Assembly (NCBI RefSeq): GCF_902459465.1
Contig: NC_047065.1
Location: 2,538,309-2,602,308 of the forward strand
Source of the DNA: Asterias rubens
Lineage: Eukaryota > Echinodermata > Asteroidea > Forcipulatida > Asteriidae
Direction of reading: 5' to 3'
Length of the DNA: 64,000 bases
The notes under the pieces are model-generated. The model was not told the DNA's origin and did not search any database. It worked only from the letters and a program-made list of their open reading frames with translations. Position numbers and translations under genes: made by a program. This document shows, piece after piece, positions 1-11,184 of this stretch; position 1 is the first letter of the stretch, and each line of letters begins with the position of its first letter.

Positions 1-48
1 GTTTATTACTGCATACCTTTTTAAAATGGTATCCATCTTAATTAAGGA

Positions 49-296
49 CTAAACTTTCCTTCTAATCTTCATCTCAGTTGTTTTGAGTGAGCGGTAACCC
101 GAAAAGCCATACCAATTAATTCCTTCTGTGTTCGTAGTGGCCTCATTGAAGTATCTCCCGTTCAAATTGGAGGCGTAGCAGTACGTGTACCACCATGCTC
201 CGTGAAAACGCTCAGCACAGTTAGAATTACTATGGGCATCGTTGTCTCGGTCTTTGGTCGTAAAGGGCCGGTTATTGTGGGGTGATAACGCGTCTC
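49..296 (-). other. Hypervariable exon 4 of FREP gene 1
   Basis: This exon encodes the C-terminal 81 residues of the fibrinogen-related domain. Numbering from the Asp after the split Gly codon, residues that differ from the other copies include A2, P5, H21, N23, S24, F30, T37, Y38, A41, T56, N60, Y62 and Y67. The scaffold motifs KDRDND (14-19), NCA (25-27), HGAWWY (31-36), SNLNGRYF (42-49) and the tail [11 protein letters not shown] are identical in every readable copy. The conserved Cys pair C26/C39 brackets much of the variability. Confidence 0.88.
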
Positions 297-3200
297 CTGA
301 AAGATAACACACGTAGCCATTATAGTCACATGTAAGTAAAGGCGATGTTGACAGGAGGTAACTTTAAACATTAATTTGTTTCGAACATAACTTAGGCCGA
401 TAAGGTGGGATTAGAAACAAATTTATAAATTAATGGAACTGGGATATTGGGAAAAGTGAAGTAAATGTTTCACAATCAGGTCCAATTTTAACTGCATTTT
501 GTTTTCTTTTTAAAGCCATTGGACACATTCTGAACAGAACCAAAAGTTAAAAGTTCACAGATTTACAAATAACTTACAAAGTTTACAGAAGGTACTGGTG
601 AAAGACTTCCCTTGAAATATTATTCCATGAAACGCTTTACTTTTTGAGAAAACATTAAAACACCTATAAATTTTCGATATCAACAATAACAGATTTATTA
701 TAAACACATGTCATGACATGGCGAAACGTGCGGAAACAAGAGTGGGTTTTCCCGTTATTTTCTCCTGACTCCGATGACCGATTGAGCCTAACTTTTCACA
801 GGTTTGTTGTTTTATATTATTATACGTTGTGATACACGAAGTGGCCTTTGGACAATACTGTTTACCGATGACAGTTTAATAAGATAGTTAGAAAATTGCT
901 ATCGAAATGGGATTTAAAAGCAACGTTTATACGTTATATTTGTTCTCCTCCAAATTGTGGTTTTACGATTCTGTTAAATGTTTCTAGCGAGTTTAAAATG
1001 GCTGAATTCAAGTTATTTGTCGTACATTTTGTCATTTTTTAGTTTCAAGGGATTAACATCATCTTCCTCTTTTTTACTTGGTGTTGGGCAGCAAAGGATA
1101 CACCCCTCCAATTTCGGCTTGGTTTGAGCAGCAAGTGATGCAAAATTCTACTCCTCCTTTTTCCGTCTGGAGTTGAGGAACAAAACAAAAACAATTCCCC
1201 CTCCACTTTTTAAGGCACTCCAGACACTATCGGTTATTACTCAAAATGATTATTAGAAACCTACTTGAACTAGCATTGGAGAGATGTGAACATTGTGAGA
1301 AACGGCTCCCTCTGAAGGAACGTAGTTTTTGAGAAAGAGGTGATTTCTCATTCAACTATTTGAATCACAATGTTGCTTTTCTGTCTTTCATTGACACCTA
1401 CCAAAAACAATCGGTCACAGCGATAAACACAGACTACCCTGCAATATTTCTGTATAACTACGAAGTTTCCACTTATAGCATCTTACCTGCGGTTCCAGAG
1501 TAACTTCCTACCATCAGCCGGTAGTTATCGCTCACATCGGCGATGCTGAACGAGCCATAAATAGCAAAGCCGGTATCGTCGTCGAAGCCTGTGAGATCTA
1601 CGCGGAGTTCGTACTCGCCCTGAGCAGTCAGACGGTGCAAGTTGTCGTTACCCAGCCAAAACTCTCCCTCTAGATTCCCAAAGCCCCGGCTGTAGTTGGC
1701 AAAGTCCAAATAGAAATCTACACTGCCGTCCTGACGCCGCTGGAAAACCTATCAAGGGAACGTGGAGGTTTTTAAAATAACCCTGGTCTTCTTTGACTTG
1801 ATCAAACTTATTCTTATTTACAAATATATTCGTAGAGATGAGTACTATCTAATTCACTATAATCCGTGAACTTACCGTCCATCCACCACCGTCTGTTTCC
1901 ATATCACAGTATACCTGGAAAGCTTCACCGGAGTCTAGAGGTTGTACCGAGTACACGCCACTGATCAATTCACCCCTCGCAAGAGTCTCGGAACAATCAT
2001 TTGGAGGGGCAACTGTACAATAATATTTTATGTAAACATTAAAAAAAAAAGTTTTTATTTCACCAACTGTAAGGACATAGATGTTATAATTTAAAGGCAG
2101 TGGACACTATTGGTAATTACTCAAAATAATTATTAGCATAAAACTTTACTTGGTAATGAGTAATGGGGAGAGGTTGATGGTATAAAACATTGTGAGAAAC
2201 GTCTGCCTCTGAAGTGACGTAGTTTTCGAGAAAGAAGTATTTTTCCACGAATTTGAGTTCGAGACCTCAAGTTTAGAATTTGAGGTCTCGAAATCAACCA
2301 TCTAAAAGCACACAACTTCGTGTGACAAGGGTGTTTTTCTTTCATTATTAACTCGCAACTTCGACGACCGATTGAGCTTAAATTTGCACAGGTTTGTTAT
2401 TTTATGTATATGTTGAGATACACCAAGTGAGAAGACTGGTCTTTGACAATTACCAATAGTGTGTCCACTGTCTTTAAGAGAGTGATAATAAAGTCTCAAC
2501 GTGTTTTTGAAAAAAAATTAAAGTCACCTTGCAGTGGTATTTTGTCAAAATAAAGCTTTTGTCACTAAAATATGTGTTTTGATGAGTGGAATATGAATAC
2601 ACAATTAACTAAGGTTTAAAAAAATTAGTTTCCATGTAATTTACAAATTTGAAAATAAGCCCGACCCAAGAGGGCGCTGTTCCTGACGTCAATCGAGGCG
2701 CGATGAATCGCATGCAGTGCCAACACAAGATAATGACGCTTGGCGTAAGCTAAAAACATGCCCTCAAAGTTGAAACAATACCTGATTTTTTTCACGTTAC
2801 GCAAATGCTCCTTTAGGTTAGTTACGTCTTTCAGGTACCTTCTTCGACTTCCCAACTAGCTGGAAAAATTGTTGGTATGGCGTCATGTTTTAGAAAGGAA
2901 CTTTTCTCTTCATGTCAAAATGTGTAGTGTATTCCGGATTCTCGAAGCACGACGGCTCGGAGTGTTTGCTGCACAGCGCTGGAAAAGATTTGCAAACTGA
3001 CCCCATCTTTAGTTGATTAGCTGCATCCAGCCATCAGCAATACACCTGGGCCCAATTTCATAGCGCTGCTTAGCGGCCGATTTTGTGCTTATTGTGCGAT
3101 TTCCATTTCATAGCCCTGCTAACCGTAAGCACACGAAAATGCATGCTAACCTTCCGATGCTTACCACACGAAAATAAATGACGTCACAATGCAAATCCAT

Positions 3201-4189
3201 GGTAAACACGCAATATGGCCGCCCAATTTTTCTGCTAACCTGTGAAATACGCTAAGGCTTAAGCAAATTGTTCTGCTACAGTAAGCACGCAAATTTGCTT
3301 ACCGTAAGCAGCGCTATGAAATTGGGCCCTGGTCGACATTGCCGAAAAAAATGCAAGAAAAAAACTTTTTCGAAACGTACAAACTCACGACTAGGACTTG
3401 AATGTACTTGCTCGTACGTGTGTTCGATGTTTGATCGAGGCAAAGTCTGCCTCGATTGACGTCACAAAAGGGGTAGGCGGAGTCACCCCCACACAACTTT
3501 AATTAATTGTTTAAACATATAAATCGTTAAAAACAATTACTCAAAACATTATTTTATTGTTAAGAAACATATACTCTAATGTTTGAAAACAAAATCATCT
3601 ATTTCCAGGTGACTTTAAGCTGCTTTTCCAAGGTCCAGTAAAGTATTTCTATTTCTACAGCACGGCTTGACGTTACCAACAAAGTTATATTCGGCTTCGT
3701 GAACAATCTTTCTATAGCCTTTATTATAATGTATGTAAAAGCAATAAACTTACGTCTAACATGAAGGAATTCAACCAAGTTAGAAACAGACACTTGAAGA
3801 TCATCAAGCTGTCGTCTTAAACCCTGTACCTCCGAGGAGACCGCTGAGACTGTGTTCTGCAATTCCTCGACTGTACGTTTAGTATCAGTAAGCTCGGAGG
3901 AAACAGTCTCCTGATTTGCTGCGACTGTGAACTGCAACTCATCTTGACGTATTGATACTGTATGAAGTATTTCCTGGACGGTCGTACAGTTGTAGCCGCC
4001 GGTACCGGAGTTCACGGGAACGGATCGCCCGCAAACTGGCGGGTCGACTGTGATGTGTGGCTGGCACACACATCGTTCAGTCTCGCTCGTTGTGTAGGGC
4101 CCAATGCTATGCTGAGTTTGGGATCTTGCTCTCATAGCAAACACGGCTAGGAAGACCAACAGGGTCATTTTCATACAAGCTGGTTCCAT
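49..4189 (-). CDS. FREP gene 1: secreted fibrinogen-related protein, 4 exons, 360 aa
   Basis: Exons on the minus strand are 3754-4189, 1876-2012, 1487-1748 and 49-296 (436+137+262+248 nt), which close to 361 codons including the stop. Junctions are GT-AG (for example donor GTAAGT below 3754 and an acceptor ending TTTCAG above 296). The chosen ATG starts a hydrophobic signal peptide ([13 protein letters not shown]). A Cys-containing segment follows (CVCQ, VCGR, YNC), then a heptad-rich coiled coil ending VEFLHVR. Exon 2 opens the fibrinogen-related domain ([17 protein letters not shown]), exon 3 continues it ([24 protein letters not shown]), and exon 4 carries the calcium-loop motif KDRDND, NCAE, C39 and SNLNG. 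Family knowledge: such proteins are secreted oligomeric lectins that bind glycans or microbial surfaces. An immune role is inferred. Intron 1 (1.74 kb) and intron 3 (1.19 kb) are full of TIR elements. The 5' UTR and promoter are not defined. Confidence 0.9.
510..872. mobile_element. TTAA-flanked MITE family B in FREP intron 3
   Basis: A nonautonomous element of about 360 bp begins TTAAAGCCATTGGACAC and ends near CTTTGGACAATACTGTTTACC. Related copies lie at 4923-5282, 13904-14266, 18315-18673 and 47894-48256, with truncated ones at 29909-30132 and 40419-40641. No transposase ORF is present. It is absent from intron 3 of FREP genes 3 and 4. Confidence 0.6.
1210..1420. repeat. Partial MITE family A arm in FREP intron 3
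   Basis: It begins TTAAGGCACTCCAGACACTATC and continues with the internal family-A sequence (CTCCCTCTGAAG, GTAGTTTTTGAGAAAG). The opposite arm is missing. Homologous fragments occur in intron 3 of all five FREP genes. Confidence 0.5.
2092..2477. mobile_element. MITE family A, full length, in FREP gene 1 intron 1
   Basis: Left arm AAAGGCAGTGGACACTATTG and right arm CAATAGTGTGTCCACTGTCT are inverted repeats with TTAA-like ends. An internal hairpin formed by GAGACCTCAAG and its complement sits in the middle. There is no ORF of transposase size. The same insertion is in gene 2 (15484-15869) and is absent from genes 3 and 4, whose intron 1 is only about 282 bp. Confidence 0.7.
3045..3332. mobile_element. 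TIR element family D in FREP gene 1 intron 1
   Basis: The ends are inverted: CCTGGGCCCAATTTCATAGC on the left and GCTATGAAATTGGGCCCTGG on the right, with a second internal pair around CATAGCCCTGCTAACC. It is a nonautonomous palindromic element of about 288 bp. Gene 2 has the same copy at 16437-16724, and relatives occur in the intergenic spacers (for example 9030-9281). Confidence 0.65.
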
Positions 4190-4700
4190 TTATAAGGCAA
4201 ACTGATAAACAATAAATGTAATTTTGCAGGCAGTTTCGTACTTTCAGTTCAGACAAGACGACTTATTATGGTTTAACTTTTGCTGTGACGCACTAACAAA
4301 AATGTTTGGTCAACAGTGAAAACATTGGTTTATTTGCTTTGCGCACAAAAATATTGTTTCTTTGTCAACCATTGGACCAAAACCTACACCAACAAAGGTT
4401 GTTTTTCGATGTATCCATTGACTTTGGGACACTATTCCAACAAGTATGAGGAAGTACATACATGTACACTGCATTACACTTGTATACAGTGGTAGGTAGC
4501 GCAAAGTTAATCTGTGCACTGTCTGGGATGATTTTATTTTGTACTTGTCTTCTTTTTTTAAACTAGATTTGGAACAAGCTTAACAAAATCGACGTTTTAC
4601 CTCAAAATCAGTTGTGGCCGAAGAAGGATACGTCATGTTTAATTGGAGAAGCTGCATAAATTATAACAATCGCCGTGTGACAAGAGTATCCGCGATGTGC
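4190..4700 (-). promoter_or_regulatory. Conserved 5' flank of FREP gene 1 (putative promoter region)
   Basis: This block upstream of the start codon is kept in all four array units (17582-18095, 29004-29680, 39490-40190), and a diverged relic without a gene lies at 11185-11640. No confident TATA box or initiator could be picked. The promoter role is inferred only from position and conservation. Confidence 0.3.
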
Positions 4701-4922
4701 CCAACACATACAGTTGGTCTTTAAAGCTGCAAGAAAATAAATTGCAAGAAAATAGTTGCACAGAATTGTGTGTTTTCAGATGCCTGAGACAGGCTTCATG
4801 CTAAAGCCTTTCTCAGGTTCAATTTTTGTGTGTGAAAAGTAACCTCTTTCTCTAAAACTGCATTAATCAAAAGGGTGTCATTTCTAACAACATTTGATAA
4901 CATCAACAGCTCTCCAGTGCTC

Positions 4923-5282
4923 TTAAAGCCATTGGACCCTTTCTGAATAGAACAAAAATTTAAAGTTCACAGATTTACAAATAACTTACAGGGTTTACAG
5001 AAGGTAATGGTGAAAGACTTTCCTTGAAATATTATTCAATGAAATGCTTTACTTCTTGAGAAAACATTAAAACAATTATCAATTCTCGTTATCGAGAATA
5101 ACGGATTTATTTAAAACACATGTCATGACATGGCGAAACGTGCGGAAACAAGGGTGGGGTCTCCCGTTATTTTCTCCCGACTCCGATGAACGATTGAGCC
5201 TAAATTTTCACAGGTTTGTTATTTTATATATTATTTGTGATACAAGATGTGTGGGCCTTTGGACAATACTGTTTACCGATGT
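4923..5282. mobile_element. MITE family B between FREP gene 1 and the zinc-finger remnant
   Basis: It has the same ends as the intron 3 copy (TTAAAGCCATTGGACCC at left, ACAATACTGTTTACCGATG at right). Units 3 and 4 retain only the left part because their shared deletion begins inside this element. Confidence 0.6.
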
Positions 5283-5752
5283 TGTGCGATTGCTTTAACA
5301 AAGTAAGTTTTCATGGTCGTTTGTTTTTTGGAGTAATTACCATTCTACTTTATACCCCGCCTTTAAAGTGTTTTAATTAACTTTTGTTCCATTCAGAGGG
5401 AGGTAATACTTTTATTGCGACCACAGAAGATGGGCAGGAATTATTGATTGATAGCTCCTATGTGTGTCAGTACTGTGGGAAGAATGAAGACAAATTACGA
5501 CCTCAAGACGCACATGACAATCCATAATAATGAGCAGGTAAGAACAGGTGTTCGTTTGTCCATTTTTCTAGATGATCTACCCTTTAAGGAACTCGGCAAA
5601 CTCCCACAAGGGGATATACACACCAAGCTGGCAACAGCCAATCTCTCTTATAAAACATTGGTTTAATGTCTACGATTAGGAATTATACAAATCAAGAAAC
5701 AATACTTATTATAGTCATTGTAAAATCCGCGATTTGCTTGGAGCCCACAACC

Positions 5753-5969
5753 TTGCAATAGACCGATCCATTAGTTAGGCTCCGCCCACGGCGCACGTGT
5801 GAGCAAGAACATGTGCGCCTCTCCGATGTCATTCTGCACAACTCTGCCGGGCGCGCCAAGCCTACGCACACGCATGTCGGACCTTAATTTGTCGGACTTT
5901 TGGTTGCGCAATGGGTTGTGATTGGTCAAAACGTAATGGGGCGGGACTTAATGGATCGGTCTATTGCAA
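5753..5969. mobile_element. 217-bp TIR element with perfect 21-bp arms
   Basis: The arms are a perfect inverted repeat: TTGCAATAGACCGATCCATT at the left end, with its complement AATGGATCGGTCTATTGCAA at the right. It lies between the zinc-finger 5' exon and the LINE fragment. An almost identical copy is at 19148-19364. It has no coding capacity. Confidence 0.75.
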
Positions 5970-6206
5970 GTCCTGCAGTCTAACCACTGGACCATGTTGA
6001 CATGGAATGGGAGGAGAGACATACTTTTTCCTGATCTAAAGGCCTTTTTACATACAGTACCCCAGAGAATTGAAGTAGCCTTTTATGAATGCAAACTAAA
6101 GAGGTCTGATGTACATAGGGGCTTTGAAACCCAATTTGACCCCAAGTGTGATTATCATTGTTACAGGTGTACAAGTGCGTTCTAAAATTCTGCAATACAA
6201 CCTACA

Positions 6207-6316
6207 AGGATCAGTTAGGACCAGATACTCGTCCTAACTTAGGACTATCCATGCAATTTGTATATCTCCTAGGACTTGTCCTAAGTTAGGAGTAGTCCTA
6301 ACTCTGTGTGAAATCG
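6207..6316. repeat. Short inverted-repeat element (CCTAACTTAGGAC family)
   Basis: TCGTCCTAACTTAGGAC is followed about 50 bp later by its inverse GTCCTAAGTTAGGA. Related half elements flank the SINE at about 10640-10715 and 11065-11110, which suggests the SINE landed inside another copy. The second copy is in unit 2 near 19610-19712. Confidence 0.45.
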
Positions 6317-6321
6317 ACCCC

Positions 6322-6657
6322 TGGACACTAGCCAGTCGTCTAGAGAAGAGACTGGACGGCTGCTATACGAGAATGCTTCGCTGTGTTAAACAGATTCATT
6401 GGGACAGGCATGTCACAAACCTGGAACTTTACGGTGGACTACCGAGAGTTAGCACCAAGATTAGGGCAAGAAGGCTGAGACTAGCAGGTCACTGTGTCAG
6501 ACCGTCAGACATGCTGAGCTGGCAGTGAGCAAGCTTGTGCTTTGGGTCCCTACTCAAGGTCACTGTTCCCCTCTGGACTGCGTCGGGAAGAGCTGCGTAC
6601 AGCAATGGAGGACCAACGTGTTTGGAGGGCCACCATCCGATGCTCCGCATCGACTGA
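6322..6657 (+). pseudogene. 3' end of a non-LTR retrotransposon (LINE) ORF, fragment
   Basis: The 5' part reads in one frame to a TGA at 6526-6528 with the motifs WTLASRLEKRLDGCYTRMLR, NLELYGGLPRVSTKI and RRLRLAGHCVR, which are typical of the region after the reverse-transcriptase domain in RTE/CR1-like LINEs. After a frameshift, EDQRVWRATIRCASTE and a stop complete the usual tail. The catalytic RT domain is absent, so it cannot be a source of active RT. A copy is at 19717-20052. Units 3 and 4 lack it because of their 1,979-bp deletion. Confidence 0.7.
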
Positions 6658-8409
6658 ATGAATTAAAATCTTCTTCTTCCTTTCAAGTGCTGCTTCAATA
6701 ATTGAAGATTACCGCACTGCGGCTGGGCGCGTGAAACCATGAGACCGTAAGCCAATCTCAAGTGCGAGTGTTATAATGACAAATTATAGCACTTCTGTTT
6801 CCCTTCGGCCTTGTTGGATAATGGATAAGGGACCCAGACGCACTATATTTTTCCATACACAAGCTTTCAGGCAAACATGATGCGCAGCTTAATGCAATAT
6901 GCGGTATTGGAACAGCACAATATGCAGGGTGTGTTATGGGCCATGCAATAGAAGTCACACCTCTTGTTGCTAAGGGTCGAACAATCAGAATCGAGGATTC
7001 AAGTCTGCTGTCAATACAGAAATAAATTTACTCACACAGAAGAAGATGCAAGTTGATACGTTCAGTTCTTACTGCACTGTTTCCCCAAAAAGCAACAAAT
7101 CTGTTTTAGCCACACCAGTTGCGATATGCCAACAAGTCAACATTTCAAAGCTTTATATTATGGTTATAACCAAACCTGTTTCAGTTGAATTGTCCTTAAG
7201 TCAATTATTGGCCAATGACTGCAACAGTTATTGGTTACAGTTGGGAAAACAAACCCCAAGTAGGAAATGTTCAAAGGATATTTAAAGACACTGGACACTA
7301 TTAGTAATTGTCAAAGACTAGTCTTCACAGTTGGTGTATCTCAACATAATATGCATAAAATAACAAACCTCATTATTTTGTCTCATTTGTTGATACACAG
7401 CGGGGATAAACCGTACAAGTGTGATGCTTGTGAGAAGACGTTCAACCGCCCGGATAAGCTAAAGAGACATAACCTCACTCACGATCCTGTCAAGAAACTC
7501 AAATGTCCGTTCCGCTCCTTGACTGGATGCGAGAAGATGTTCAACCGTCCTGATAAACTCAAAGCACATATCATATCACAAAGCGGCATCAAGCCCTTTA
7601 AGTGTCCGCAGTGTTTCAAGTGTTTCAGCCGACGCCCCAATTTGGCGGAGCATATGCGAATTCATACCGATGACTATACCATTCGTTGTAAAGTATGTAA
7701 TAAAGGATTCGCCCGTGAGAAATATAAGAATGCTCATAATTGTCCGAGATGGGCACAAACAAGGGAAGCACTGAAATCCAATATAGAATGTGACATGAAT
7801 GAATCTGTCCTTGGTGATTTGTCAAACGAAGCTTTGAAACAAACTGAATCAATCGTCGATGCCAAGTCTCCATCTCACAACATCTCCAAACATAATGAGA
7901 AACCCGAAGAAGTACATCCAGTTCTCTTAACTAAGACAAGGCAAGTCAGACTCAGGCACTCTGGTTTCTCTATAGAAGGTTCATATGCTTGACGACACGG
8001 TCACGAGTGAGGCTCCGAGGAGTAGACGATGGCGTGGCGGAGCAAGAGGCAGGCCAAGACGTGTCACTCAGAAGAGAAAAATTCAGAATTGATCGACGGA
8101 GGATATTGAGAGAGACTTAGAGGCTATCAGGAGTGGCTTGGAGGAGCAGCAACGACAGGAGATGGAGAGACAGAAAGCCAACCAGGAATCCGCAGAGCAT
8201 CAACAAGATGGGGATCTGATGGCAGGAAGCTCACGGATGATAACGATCATGGTGACCCCTGACCAGGAGGTGGTCAGTGTCACATCGGGAGAGACGGTTA
8301 CTTTGAAACAGCAACAACAGCCAACTATTTCAACTCTACTGCTACTGCACTTCGATCACCATTCTCCGCTTACAAGCAAGTGCCGAATTTCTGCGCCAGC
8401 TCTGTAAGC

Positions 8410-9029
8410 GTAGAATTCCTAAGTAACATGGAATACGCTTTGCACAAGCCAAAATTCCCTGCTAACCAGTGAAATAAGCTTGACATAAGTGCAGAATTCC
8501 GTGCTTCCGCGAGCGCAGATTATTTGCTTACAGTAAGCAGAGCCATAAAATTTTGGCCCAGGTCCTGCTGGCCAGTCACTAAAATAGTAAAGGGCAAACC
8601 TGTGGCCATAACTTGTCCACTCTCCAATGAAAAACAAAAAGGTTTTACAAAGGAAAAAGTGAAACATTAGAATAGATGTCTTTGTAATTTCTTGGCTTAG
8701 AGATTGCCCAACTTCCTAATTGGAAAGTATCTATCTAGTTGGGTGCAGTATTGACCTGGACTAATATCGACCTGGATTAATACTGACCTGGTCGTAGTAT
8801 TGACATCTGTTCTTTTTACACAATCAATGCACTTCTTATCTTAGGATAGGAGTCATTTTTCTGAAACGAAATATCAAAAATAATTAACATAATCAATGTT
8901 TTTTTACGGATTCCGATCACACACTGTCAAATTCAATCATTGTTATGAACTAAATGAACAAATATTTTAGACAAATCTTTGTATATGTCCTTTTAATTCC
9001 TGAACCATCATAGACATCTGTGACAGACA
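8410..9029. other. Spacer without recognisable gene, unit 1
   Basis: The first 160 bp (8440-8570) is a degraded family-D element arm (GCTTACAGTAAGCAGAGCC, near GGCCCAGG). Around 8750-8810 a short phrase GACCTGG(A/T)..TAATA is repeated three times in tandem. Nothing coding was seen. Unit 2 has a deletion here covering roughly 8491-8795. Confidence 0.5.
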
Positions 9030-9281
9030 GGGGCCTTATTTCATGGCTCTGCTTACCGTAAGCAAAGAATCAGCGCTTGCGGAATCAGGGAGTTCCATGC
9101 TGATGTTAAGCGTATTTCATGGTTAGCTGGGAACTTTTGCTGGTGCATACTCCAATATACTAGGCATTCTTTGCTTACACAGCTAGCACAGAAAACCTGT
9201 GCTTGGCTTTCACAGTAAGCGAATAATGGGGATCGTAAGTGCAGACTTCAGCAGTAAGCAAAGCCATGAAATTGAGCCCAT
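9030..9281. mobile_element. TIR element family D, intergenic, unit 1
   Basis: The ends are GGGGCCTTATTTCATGGCTC and GAGCCATGAAATTGAGCCC-like complements, with internal GCTTACCGTAAGC palindromes. Homologous copies are at 22117-22365, 32597-32846 and about 43107-43354. Confidence 0.6.
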
Positions 9282-9519
9282 ATGAACTGGATAATTTAAA
9301 AAAAAAAAACTAATCATGAGGATATTCAATCTTGTGAAATTTAGATATTATTGTTAGAACTGTATTAATAGGACAAATCTTTGCTGAGGTGATATTTATT
9401 TGTTTACAGTGTTTCATTGGATGACATTTTATCTAGTTGTACATCTTTATATGTTTTAAAGGTGTACATTGTGGCCATTGTGCAGAAGATTAGATTAAGT
9501 TCATCTTTTAGCTTTCAAT

Positions 9520-9661
9520 AGGAGACTTTCAAACGCTAGGTGGCAGCAGACATACCGGGTAAATTTCCCTTGTTTACGTAGTTCTGAACATGCGCATAAT
9601 TCTGAGAACAATGGATTTACCCGGTAAGTCTGCTGCCCTCTATCGTCCCAGAAAGTCTCCC
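9520..9661. mobile_element. Short TIR element, about 142 bp
   Basis: The left arm contains GGCAGCAGACATACCGGGTA and the right arm is its inverse, TACCCGGTAAGTCTGCTGCC; both end in GGAGACTTTC-type termini. Copies are at 22605-22746, 33087-33228 and 43596-43737. Confidence 0.6.
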
Positions 9662-10201
9662 ATTGTCACACCAAATCAACATACGTGAAATATTCATCAA
9701 ATTCAGTGACCACAAACAAAAGGGCTTTCTTATTGCTATAAGGAGTTTGTATTATTTTAGGCTCATTTTGATTGCAACAATTGAAATAATCAGCAGTTTT
9801 GTTTGCAAGGTTATAAAATCTATTTTACTCAAGCTTTGATGGTGTGTTAGATGGAAGTACTTCTCTGGAGGATTGGTACTAGTGAACCATTTAAATCTGT
9901 GAGTTTTCACATTGAAAGTAGTTATTTTTCCCCAGGAAACTTTGTCTTCTAAAACGATGTGTTTTCATTTATTGAATGATGTATACATGTACATGTACAT
10001 GCATGTATGTATGCCAATTGAGGTGTTTGAAATTATTAAACCAAACTTAAAAGGTCCAGAATGTTGTATTCAGAAGAAAGCTGTTGAGTTGTTTTGTTTT
10101 TGTGTATATTTAATGAGTCAAACAAAGACTGAGGCAAGAAAAGATTGCTGTAGCAAAACAATAAAAAACGCCAGAAATTGGTGGCAAGGTCGTAATTTTT
10201 A
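9662..10201. other. AT-rich spacer, no gene recognised, unit 1
   Basis: It contains a short ACATGTACATG alternating stretch near 9986-10014 that varies in length between units. Short ORFs here have no recognisable motif and no splice support. Confidence 0.5.
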
Positions 10202-10350
10202 ACCTTATCGCAAATACTCTGTACGTGCACAATAGACGTGGAATGAGATGCATGGTGGTCTAGCTATAGCTATCAAATTTGGGTACTAGCTAGACCAGCA
10301 TACACCTCATTCGGCAGTTTGCGCCTGCGCAATGGTATTTGCGAAAAGGT
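10202..10350. mobile_element. Short TIR element, about 149 bp
   Basis: The ends ACCTTATCGCAAATAC and GTATTTGCGAAAAGGT are inverted repeats with one mismatch, and a central imperfect palindrome surrounds GGTCTAGCTATAGCTA. Copies are at 23276-23425, about 33759-33908 and about 44267-44416. Confidence 0.55.
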
Positions 10351-10717
10351 CTGTGGGTGCATAGCACCACTAGTAAATAAACTCCCGAGCACAGATGTGC
10401 ATAATGTTATAATACACAAACAAGTTGCAAGATAATAATGAAAGAAAAAACACTCTTGTCACACGGTGACGAAGTTGTGTGCTTTCTGATGCTTGATTTC
10501 TAGACCTCAAATTCTCTGAGGTCTCGAAATCAAGATCGTTGAAAATTACTTCTTTCTCGAAAACTACGTCACTTAATACTAAACGTGTCCAGCCGTCATT
10601 TTCACCAAACTCTGCCTAACTTTAGAATCAATTTTAGAACTTAGGACGAGTTCAGTTCCGTAACCATGGGCCTATGATGTTACGACGCATTGAACCCATC
10701 TCCTATAGGACGAGTTA

Positions 10718-11060
10718 ATAATAATAATAACCCGTTTTTATATAGAGCTTTACACCAGAAGGGCATCCCAAAGCGCTTCACCGTTATTACCCCTGGTCAC
10801 TGGGCCTTAAATCACTCCTGAAACCATCTCAGCTCCCTGGTGGGGAGTATGCAGCCTGTGCAATATTAATTTGCGCTACTCGGCTAAATCAATCACAAGA
10901 ACCATCTCTGCCCTCACAGGTACCCATTTACCCCTGGGTGGAGAGAAGCAATTATAGTGAAGTGTCTTGCTCAGGGACACAAGTGTCACGACCGGGATTC
11001 GAACCCACACTCTGCTGAACAGAAGCACCAGAGCACCTATCCGCTTGGCCACGACACCCT
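10718..11060 (-). mobile_element. tRNA-derived SINE, unit 1
   Basis: Read on the minus strand, the head is tRNA-like with an A-box-like TGGCCAAGCGG and a B-box GGGTTCGAATCCC. An unrelated body and an (ATT)n 3' tail follow. GAGTTA occurs directly on both sides (10712-10717 and 11061-11066), consistent with a target-site duplication. It is a RNA polymerase III type element that would depend on a LINE for movement. Confidence 0.8.
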
Positions 11061-11184
11061 GAGTTACTCGTCCTAACTCGATATAGGATTTATCCTAGCA
11101 TTTCGTGAAATCGGCTGCAGTGCCTTTAATTCTAATTGCAACATTCATTTCAATTCAATTCACTTTATTGTCCCAGATGGGAAA

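Larger units (their letters stand above)
5397..8409 (+). pseudogene. C2H2 zinc-finger gene remnant, unit 1
   Basis: The 5' exon (5397-5537, acceptor ATTCAG, donor GTAAGA) encodes [19 protein letters not shown], then loses frame in the finger relative to the intact copy at 18789-18931. The 3' exon, open to 7992, encodes fingers with [55 protein letters not shown] and [19 protein letters not shown]. One zinc-ligand His is Gln here (IISQSG). After a frameshift near 7985 the reading continues with an AT-hook-like GRPRR, an in-frame TGA at 8090-8092, and an acidic/Gln-rich tail (EEQQRQEMERQ). An internal deletion removed the middle fingers. The intact ancestor was probably a nuclear DNA-binding protein; from memory the finger order resembles vertebrate ZNF341/PRDM10-type proteins, with low certainty. 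Confidence 0.75.

Noticed and set aside
49-312. ORFs starting upstream of FREP exon 4 (for example with MCYLSG) as independent small proteins
   Set aside because: They only extend exon 4 into intron 3. The acceptor TTTCAG before GAGAC and the exon 3 phase give a continuous FReD, so the true exon starts at 296.
3268-3496. Small ORFs in FREP gene 1 intron 1 around 3.3-3.5 kb
   Set aside because: They cross the family D element and intronic sequence; the same ORFs recur only because unit 2 is a copy, and neither shows a domain.
6322-6657. LINE fragment as the reverse transcriptase of a diversity-generating system
   Set aside because: Only the C-terminal tail after the RT domain remains, with a frameshift and stop. 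It is missing from units 3 and 4, whose FREPs are just as variable.
10718-11060. Functional tRNA gene on the minus strand
   Set aside because: The A-box and B-box motifs are present, but the sequence continues into a SINE body with an ATT tail and a target-site duplication and is repeated in every unit.
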